A stretch of DNA of 64,000 nucleotides from assembly GCA_023634235.1 (NCBI GenBank), contig JAMKCF010000019.1:2914001-2978000 (forward strand). The letters run 5' to 3'. Positions 56,558 to 64,000 of the stretch are shown in pieces. Within the stretch, counting starts at the first letter, position 1, and every line of letters begins with the position of its first letter. The notes under the pieces were generated by a model. It saw nothing but the letters and a program-made list of their open reading frames with translations, was not told the DNA's origin and made no database searches. Both the position numbers and the translations under genes were made by a program. The stretch comes from Pisaster brevispinus. Taxonomy: Eukaryota > Echinodermata > Asteroidea > Forcipulatida > Asteriidae.

Positions 56558-57764
56558 TACAGATGGTAAAGTTGTGGTCAGTCAGGCAATTCATGGAGTC
56601 ATTCATCCGTTTCCAAATGGCTGACGAGCTTGAAATATCAGATCGGGTGCCATAATTTGAAAGCGCCTTTCAGCACTAAGTGTCATTTTAACCTTAAGTT
56701 ATTTCAAATAATAAATGAAGCGCAACATTTGGGGGTAAAACTGTCAAAATTTTGGGTTATTTGGGTAAGGTAGGCCCTAAAAAAAATCATATTTTGATCA
56801 TAATCGTAGGACCCCTTTCCGAAAATGTCCATTAAATTGTCTGTTTGTAAATCAACACTCATTTATAGCAATGTGTTTTCTATCACACGGGCTGAGCTGG
56901 AAGTCCCGGACTCCCCCCCCAAAAAAAAAAAAAAAGAAAAGAAAAAAAAGAAAAAAAGAAAAAGAAAAAAAAGGACAAAATTAAATAAAACTGAATTTAA
57001 ATTAAGATGTCGCTGCACATTTGTGCTTTTATTTCAGAAGACTGAGACTTCTAACTATGCCTTTTTTAATAGTATTTTTGAATATTTATCAATTGCCGTT
57101 GGTTGCTATAGGACTTCAATTTAGTGGGATGCACCCATGTATGCGCGGTGCACGGGAGGGGCCAACGAGCAACCTCCTTTTGACATGTAGCCAAGGGCGC
57201 CATACTTAAATGACGTCATACGCACATGCTCTATTGTTTGAGTAAACCAATCAACCACAACCACACGCAGATGTTACCTTAGGTTTAATGCGCATTATAC
57301 ATGTACATCATAATGTCAATCGAATTAATACATAAACTGCACCGTAAATAAATTCTTTAAAAAAACATCAGCAACGTAATTCTCCGTAAAGTTTGTGTCG
57401 CTCACGAGGCGCCACACTGGTTTACACGTGACTATTGCGTCATCCAAGATATATGTTTATTACACAATAATTATATTCAATGGTTAAATTGTAAGTTATT
57501 GTATACATACACGTCATAATCAACCATTAGACAATTTAAAATTCATGTTTACTATACAACATTGTTCTGACAGTAACTGTAATTAGATAAAACTTGATTT
57601 GATTTGGTTTTTATTTTAATTACATGCATGGTTTGACATTTTCCTCAAGTACCACCGAATCGGGAAAAAAATGAGAAGCTTTTAATGTGGTAATGGAATC
57701 GTGTCACGATGAGTATAAACAAAGGCTGCGGTGAGATATTCCGGCGAAGGACATCACAGATCGA
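56558..57764. other. Non-coding with A/G-rich tract
   Basis: 56,918-56,985 is an A-rich purine tract (AAAAAGAAAAG-type) after C8. The Lys-rich 99-codon frame through it is compositional. A TGACGTCAT lies near 57,211. No gene. Confidence 0.5.
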
Positions 57765-58235
57765 AAATGACTGCGCATCTGGGCATATTTACAATGTCAT
57801 GAATACTGTTTACGATGACTTATATAGTATGTTTTAGTGTGGCAGATAGAGGGAACAGTTGGGGGGCATTGTGTCTTTGATCAAACAAGCATTGAATTCA
57901 GCAGACAGTTAGAGTCTCCCATGAGAAAGATATTGCAGATTGCAAGGTTTTTTAACAAAATACAGGTAGAATATAACAAGCAATTTTCAAAATGTTCAAA
58001 ATGGCTGCCATTGCTTGTTATTCTATAATTTTTCAAAGTGCAAATCTGAGATGGCTCTGTATCTTTCTCTTGACACACTCTAACTGAGCGCCGAATTCCA
58101 TGCTTGTACCATCAAAGGCACAAACCATCGCCTACCTGCTATAATAGAAAGGCGTCAAAACTGAAATAAATGCGCATCTGCGCATATTTACGATGTCGTG
58201 AACTTTACCCACAAGTTATACACAACGATGTTGCT
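57765..58235. repeat. Dispersed repeat with internal duplication
   Basis: ATGACTGCGCATCTGGGCAT (57,768) and AAATGCGCATCTGCGCATAT (58,168) begin two related segments about 400 bp apart. 57,840-58,090 (CATTGTGTCTTTGATCAAAC, AGAATATAACAAGCAA, GTGCAAATCTGAGATGGC) aligns with 61,190-61,440. Unknown class. Confidence 0.55.
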
Positions 58236-61050
58236 CAATATTGATCCTGAATATAAAATGCGCACCTATATTTGCAATGGCGCCCATTTCTCACTAGTTG
58301 CCACATCGCAAATAACATTCACAGATCTCCAATGTCTCGGGGCCACCATATAAAACAAATACACTCTTTTCAAATACTTCTTAGAAGATAATAAGGTGTG
58401 GACGGCTTCTATATACACAAACCATACTTTACAACTTCACAACAAATAAACAAATTGTGAATCATTGTTAGCGTTATCGCCGTGCATGATGCTGGACCGA
58501 CATGGGTCTGGGATTGTGGTACAACATTTCTCTGGTTTTGTTATTTTTTTATTTCTCCGACATAATGACCAAACTACTCTCCACTTCTCATCTACATTGA
58601 CTATCATTATCTTTTCCCCGGGCTATTAAACCCTTAAAACATTACTATCCTCCCCATTCCTATTGCACAAATTCATGTTGGAGAGCGTATCTCAAATCTT
58701 AACAGAGAATCTCACAGTTTTCCCTATCTATTATCAATTTCCATCAACTTTGACCTTCGTTACGATCAATCACCGTAATACACTGTGCACGTTACAACAA
58801 ACGACGTTATAACAGTTATGTGTTATAACCATTCATCAATCGTTATAACCATTCATCGTTAAAATTACTGTCATTTCAAGGAAATATCATTCATTCAACA
58901 TTCACCACCGTTACTTTCACCATTCATTGTGACAACCAACCGTACTAACAGCCAACAATCGTTAAAAACATTAATCGCTACACTCACTGTCGTTACAAGG
59001 ATCATCCTTACAATCTTCCACCGTTACAATTACTTTATCATAAAGGAGTACGATCGTGAATAAACATCGTTATAGCTGCTATCCATCAACCATACCTAAC
59101 ACCCGTTATTACGATCAATCATCGCTATAACAAACATCAATCAACTGTTAATATCAACACTTATCAACGACACTCGTCATAGCGAATTTCAATCATAGTC
59201 AACATCACAGCACCTACTAGCACAAACAACACTCATGAGATCACCAGTGACATCATCATAGATTTGTCATGGAAGGCTTCGATATCATAACCATCATTTC
59301 CTTCAAAACCACAACTCATCTCAACAACTCACCCCCATCAAACACCACCATCCACCACCACCACAACCGTCCCCATCCATCGTAATACCATCATATACAT
59401 TCTTATAGACCTTGATCCTGTTCCCCCGTCAACCATATCAATCATGACTGCTGGTTTTCATTATGTCGAAAAGGGACCTGACTATTTTCCTTCCAGCCTC
59501 ATTTTGGTGCCATTGCTTTGAATGGGAGGAAAATATTAAGACGGCTGGACTATGACCACGGTCTGTTTCTCATCATTATACCTGCGTCTTTTCGTCATCA
59601 TCGCTATTACAACAATCCCCACCTCGTCATTGCTATCGACCAGAGCTTTGTATTGGGAGAGGCGCGACATCTTTTTTTCTCTTGACGCCATTTTCAGTCC
59701 AAATGTAGCACAATCCAATGTGCAGTCTAGTCTGGCACCCTGTATGCGCAAATGCATTTTTTTTTTTGGGGGGGGTGGTTTTTTTTTTGGGGGGGGAATG
59801 GCTTCTTATTGCACGTTGTCGCAATTCTCTCAACTGCTCAGCTATCGACTGCCCGCAAGTACCACCACAACACCACTGAAACTTTCACAGAACTCCCACA
59901 CACCATTTACATACCAAGTCGACCATCTTTTATACACACATACACAAATCCACCTCGTAAATCTTAACATCGACACTACACCTTTAAGTCACCTTCAACA
60001 TTGCCATCAACAAAGCCTACCCTAACCCCAACTCAACCGCTTCAACTAGCCCTTCCCATGAATTAATGCTGATTGTTTAACATTCGCACACGCGTACACT
60101 ATCGGTTTATAGAGTTGTGCACTGGGCAGACGCAAAAACGCGTGTGTACGTCACGCCACTATCAGTCCCGTACAAAAAGGCGCGATGTCCCCTCCTTTTG
60201 CCAACAACAGTATCACTGCGCACACATGGGAAGGGTCTATTGTCAACATTGGCAACACACCAGTCATATCGCAATCATCACAACCACGCACTATATAATC
60301 CTCATTACTCGCCATCCCTTCCTCTCACCACCACTTCTCCATCTCTCTACCCATGCTCTACCTTAACATTTTCTGTATCTTAGCATTCATCAGCCACACA
60401 CCCCTTTTCCCCTACCATCCTCCCCGCCTCCTCCTCACACAAGACGGTCCCTGCCCATTCAAACACGAGACGGCCCATCCACCTCACTACTTCCAGCGCC
60501 CACTTCGCAACTCTTTCTCCAATATCACCACCGTAAAGATTGGCCTTATAGAGTAAATGCTATTAAATTAAAGCAAAACAGTGTTGCGTCACTTCACAGC
60601 ATTTTCCCTTGACCTCTAATGCATCAAGAACTAAATTTGGACGTGTAGATGGAAACATCTCGCATTTGTGTCAGTGCTGCATCAGCAGGCCACATGAGTC
60701 AAAGGTTTTATACATGATTGGTAGAGCTGACAAAATACTCGCAGTGTTCATGTTTTGTGTGATCAACCATATACATAAAATAACAAACCTGTGAAAATTT
60801 GGGATTAGTTCTGTTGTTTGAGTCAGGAGAAAATAGTGAAAACCTATGCACATATTTCAGCAGGTAAACACATTGTCCTTGACTTTGGGTGTAACAACCG
60901 AAATTAGCTGTTGCGTTTTGGGGTTTGGGGTTTTCAGTTAAATGTCAATAATAGATACGGAGGTATTTCTTAGGAAGATTGGTACCATTTATGCCATGTT
61001 AAAACCAAGTTAGAATTATTATTGAGATTACAAATGGTGAAGTACTTAAG
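58236..61050. other. Non-coding, C/A-rich strand-biased region
   Basis: 58,600-60,500 is strongly C- and A-rich on the + strand, with loosely repeated CATTCATCGTTA and CGTTATAACC words around 58,780-59,160. A T/G homopolymer block lies at 59,757-59,800. Frames up to 157 codons are compositional. No gene is supportable. Confidence 0.5.
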
Positions 61051-61145
61051 GTCCGAATTAATGGCTTCGGCCGGAACGCTGATAAGTCTTATTCTCCAAC
61101 GTTGTCGTTGCAGCCATAGACTAGCCTAAGTCGCTTAATTCGGAC
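61051..61145. mobile_element. Short foldback with GTCCGAATTAA termini
   Basis: GTCCGAATTAA at the left and TTAATTCGGAC at the right are exact inverses, 95 bp across. Interior arms pair weakly (GGCTTCGGCC against AGCCTAAG), suggesting an old MITE. Confidence 0.45.
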
Positions 61146-61189
61146 GCGGCCGTATTAGTCATCCAACTAGTGACGGGAAAGATATGGGA

Positions 61190-61440
61190 AATATTTGGGG
61201 TATTGTACCTTTGACAATACAAGCACAGAATTTGGCACACAGTCAGAGTATGTCACAAGAAAGGTATTTTGCTATAGGGACATTGCAGTTTTTTTCTTTG
61301 GCAACAATATGGGTAGAATAACAAGCAAATTTGTTTGTATACTAATCTTTTTTTCAAAGTACAAATCTGCGACGGCCCTGCAGCCAAATATCTTTTCTCA
61401 TGGCATACTCTGTGTGCCAAAATGACATGCTACAAGTATC
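61190..61440. repeat. Dispersed repeat, second copy of the 57.84-kb family
   Basis: GGGTATTGTACCTTTGACAA, AGAATAACAAGCAAAT and AAGTACAAATCTGCGACGGC align in order with 57,860-58,060. Non-coding. Confidence 0.5.
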
Positions 61441-62067
61441 ATGAAATGCACAATCTCACCACCTTAATATCTGCCGTACTATAAAACAATTATAATGGTT
61501 TACAGCACAGTGTTTATAAACCACTATGTATCTTACAGCCATAAATGATAGAATACCTTTTAGGGAACCATTTCTTTGTTACTGTAGAGTCAAATAAATA
61601 ATCATTACAGCGAGCCATTACAGCGAGTCATTTTTCACCAAAATTCACAACGTGCATGTAAAATACAACCACTTTAAAGGCAATATATTTACGTTTGGTT
61701 TTCGGAGCCGTTCAGTTGTTTTAATCATACATAAGAGTATATATATACAATAAAACTAGCCTGTGAAAATTTCAATTCAAAAGGAGATGGGTTTTTGAGA
61801 TATTGCCGAAACTCTGGAGTTGTTTATATCCACGCAGGAATAACAATTTGAATACACAATCTGAGAAACGTTTTATGCCCAAGCCAGTGTTTTGAAAAAA
61901 TGCTATTGAATAAAACACAGAGAATCTGACTCACAAGATAGGGCAATCAAGATTGCTCGTTTCCTTATTATAAATACACGAATAACACTTTCTATTTCTC
62001 ATTTTACTAATTATCTTCAAGGCATTTTGTAAAGACAGGATTGCACTTAAATACCAGTACAAGTACT
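61441..62067. other. Non-coding, no gene seen
   Basis: AT-rich; CATTACAGCGAG is directly doubled near 61,603. No gene. Confidence 0.45.
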
Positions 62068-62190
62068 CTAAGGCCGTACCCGACTGGGCGGTTACGGCTA
62101 CGGCTATTGCTAAGGACGTACTATACTTCAACGCATGATGACGTGGAAATCTAGCCGTAGCCGTAGCCGCCAATGCGGACACGGCCTTAG
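62068..62190. mobile_element. Foldback/MITE, 123 bp, GGCCGT..ACGGCC termini
   Basis: CTAAGGCCGTACCCGACTGG, then GCGGTTACGGCTACGGCTA, mirrors TAGCCGTAGCCGTAGCCGCC, then AATGCGGACACGGCCTTAG. The ends include CTAAG / CTTAG. GC-rich arms contrast with AT-rich flanks. Confidence 0.75.
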
Positions 62191-62302
62191 AACAAATCAG
62201 TGACGCACCCGGGTACCAGCGAACTAATTGCAGTTAGAATGTCTGATGGGAATTCAGCCTTTACTGTTAAGCAGATGCAGCGGTCTTTAAAAAAAAAATT
62301 CA
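62191..62302. other. Short unassigned spacer
   Basis: Separates two insertions; nothing seen. Confidence 0.4.
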
Positions 62303-62523
62303 AACAATTCCCGGGTCAAAGCTGACCCAAATTCCGGGTTCCTTGAAGCCTGACAAATTCCTGGGTCAGTATGACACAGAATATGGGTCAAAATGACAGA
62401 AATTGATCAAATTGACACAGAATCCGAGTTACAACCCCATTTTTAACCGGTTTCCGGGTCAGCCTGACCTGGAAATTGGTCAGGCCTCCTGCGACCCGGA
62501 ATCCTGGTCAGGTTGACCCCGGC
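62303..62523 (+). mobile_element. GGGTCA-family element
   Basis: AACAATTCCCGGGTCAAAGC, then TGACCC; CTGGGTCAGTATGACAC; CCGGGTCAGCCTGACCTGG; and GGTCAGGTTGACCCC. Pseudo-palindromic GGTCA/TGACC pairs recur at irregular spacing, unlike the regular 21-bp array at 44 kb. Confidence 0.6.
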
Positions 62524-63118
62524 GAATAGAAACATCAACATGCAAACTATTCGGGTTGTTAACATATACCTTTCTGACAATGAGAAACTCTCATGTTTGT
62601 TTTAGTGCGTTTGTTTGTTTGTTTGCTGGTTTTTTTTACAAAATATTTATCTTTAGTACCATTGCTTCGAGTGTTCAGAATTGATACTTATGCTAATTAG
62701 CGAATAACTGATGCATGTATATATTACAAGTCGGTTCTAATTTATGTATTTTATTACCCCGCGGGCAGTTTAGAAAAAAAGAGCAGAGATTAAAGGATAG
62801 GGAACACATGCATATGTAATCATTTGGTTAAAGACCCCACCCCTCCTAGCGCTGACGTCACATGGCTACAGTCTGCCCATCGTCTGCCATTTTGAAATTG
62901 CATAAAGATTACGAAACATGTGGGCGTCGTTTTAAGTACGCACACCGCACAGTGACGGGGGATCTGATTTCCAAAATGGCGTTACCAATGTTTTGTGTGG
63001 GTGATGACGCCTCGTGATTCGGATCAATTGTTCGCTAGATCCATGGTGTTTTTTTTTTCCCATACCACTCTTGCCGATCACCGGTAAAGAGGTCGTGTGA
63101 CAGCAATGCTTTGGTAAG
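62524..63118. other. Non-coding, CRE and CAAAATGGC words
   Basis: GCTGACGTCACATGG (62,853), GCCATTTTGAAATT (62,886) and CCAAAATGGCG (62,972) resemble CREB- and YY1-type promoter words. The window shows no transcript next to them. Confidence 0.3.
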
Positions 63119-63328
63119 ATACTGCAAAAAACTGGGGTGCTTTCACATATAGCCACCGGGGGAAAAAAAACAAATTTCTAACCAAAAGGTGTTAAAGAAA
63201 CTCTCATTTCTGCCAAGACAATTCCATTGGTGTTATTCCAACACCCTGTGGTGTTAATTTTGATTTTCTCTTGGGTATCTAGCGACCACACCCATGGTGT
63301 CAATTTTAACACCCCAGTTTATGCAGTG
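63119..63328. mobile_element. TA-flanked MITE family, copy 2
   Basis: The left end TACTGCAAAAAACTGGGGTG lacks the first bases of copy 1. The right end GGTGTCAATTTTAACACCCC, then AGTTTATGCAGTG, is nearly the same. The shared interior CATTGGTGTTATTC-like block confirms the family. Confidence 0.75.
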
Positions 63329-64000
63329 CACAAACAAACAAACTATCTTCAACATCAAGCCCCATTCCGGTTACGTAAGAACCCTGCGCTGGCAAACCTG
63401 TACAGCAAAAAAATGGCTGTGGCATAATACGAGGTCTACACCAGGATTGATTTTTGCAAACACAGTTTCAGCATGGAGGAAATTTCCTTCCTCCGTGGTT
63501 TCAGCAAGAGTGTGAAACTGTCTGGATGGTCCATCCCCATCCTGACCCCCGCTTTAGCTTCCTATAAATTAATTATATCCGCATGTGAAACATCAACGTC
63601 ATTTTGGAAATCCTTTTTACGGCAGACTTTTACACGAGTGGGAAAAAAAAGAAAACCCTCAGAGACGAAATATGAAACTTCCCACTCAGAATGGTGTCGT
63701 CACCAATTTAGAACTGGAGTGAAATAATCGATCTAGTCTCCTCTCCAGGCGACGTGTCAAAAACAAAGTGCCTCTTTCGGGATGGGTTTTTATATGGAAG
63801 TTACCCCCAAGTGTCCAATTTAGACAATCGGCCACGAAATCAAATCGAAGACAATGTTGTTAGGTGGATCCATTGTAACGGAGAGCCCCCCCCCCTCAAT
63901 TCCAGTGCTGGACATGAGCTCGTCTCTCTCTAAACCAAAGTGAAAGAGTCCCATACCTTCAGTTCAGACAAAATCTTTGATGGGCGCCGCGGGAATGTTT
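63329..64000. other. Non-coding, no gene seen
   Basis: Short frames up to 84 codons have no domain. A C9 run occurs near 63,886. The window ends without a recognisable gene. Confidence 0.45.

Noticed and set aside
56825..57124. 99-codon Lys-rich protein
   Set aside because: The Lys-rich core is an A/G homopurine tract; flanks are unremarkable.
59552..60025. 157-codon frame and neighbours in the 59.5-60.5 kb region
   Set aside because: The region is strongly C/A-biased with T/G homopolymers; several overlapping frames are equally long and none has a domain.

Overview
This is eukaryotic, repeat-dominated, intron/intergenic-type DNA. It has no operons, no long conventional reading frames, many short hairpin-forming transposable elements and exon-like segments with GT..AG borders. 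The mixture suggests a marine invertebrate deuterostome, most likely an echinoderm and possibly a sea star. The reasons are a MITE at about 26.06-26.33 kb that I recognise from echinoderm genomes, abundant foldback elements, hammerhead-like motifs of the Penelope type, an RTE-like LINE and a Ty3/Gypsy relic. That taxonomic call is an inference. No complete ordinary protein-coding gene can be read from the window.

The most striking structure is a family of exon-like cassettes of about 75-97 nt. Each is preceded by a TTTGTGTTGCAG-type acceptor, followed by an AAAAG|GTAAAT-type donor, and embedded in recognisably similar intron sequence. Seven copies lie on the + strand between 6.67 and 12.47 kb. 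Thirteen copies or fragments lie on the - strand between 23.6 and 39.6 kb. The two groups therefore face each other as an inverted pair of arrays. The best copies encode a peptide containing SPKTSTRQQVDVQDQ followed by a PMIEELHSPVK-type segment. Many other copies carry stops or frameshifts. I do not recognise the protein.

Layout: 0-5.6 kb holds a CAG/CAA tract and two foldback elements. 5.6-12.5 kb holds the + cassettes, interleaved with five blocks of a 22-bp hairpin minisatellite and a near-exact 1,300-bp tandem duplication. 12.5-17.5 kb holds AT-rich DNA, a ~200-bp tandem repeat, a G23 run and two convergent tRNA-like (SINE-type) heads. 17.5-21.6 kb is a duplicated AT-rich block with nested ~280-bp repeats. 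22.4 kb has a 21-bp minisatellite. 23.2-30.4 kb is the - cassette array. 30.4-36.4 kb is occupied by a decayed Ty3/Gypsy retrotransposon on the - strand, which separates the last cassettes (37.6 and 39.6 kb) from the rest.

36.5-64 kb is mainly non-coding DNA with many MITE/foldback insertions. It includes a 21-bp minisatellite (43.96-44.43 kb) whose every unit is a perfect palindrome of the estrogen-response-element type, an RTE-like LINE 3' fragment (49.6 kb), a SINE (53.5 kb), a pair of TA-flanked MITEs (56.3 and 63.1 kb) and one weak candidate coding exon (51.8 kb). The genes do not work together in any demonstrable pathway. The organising themes are exon-cassette amplification, minisatellite birth and layered transposon insertion.
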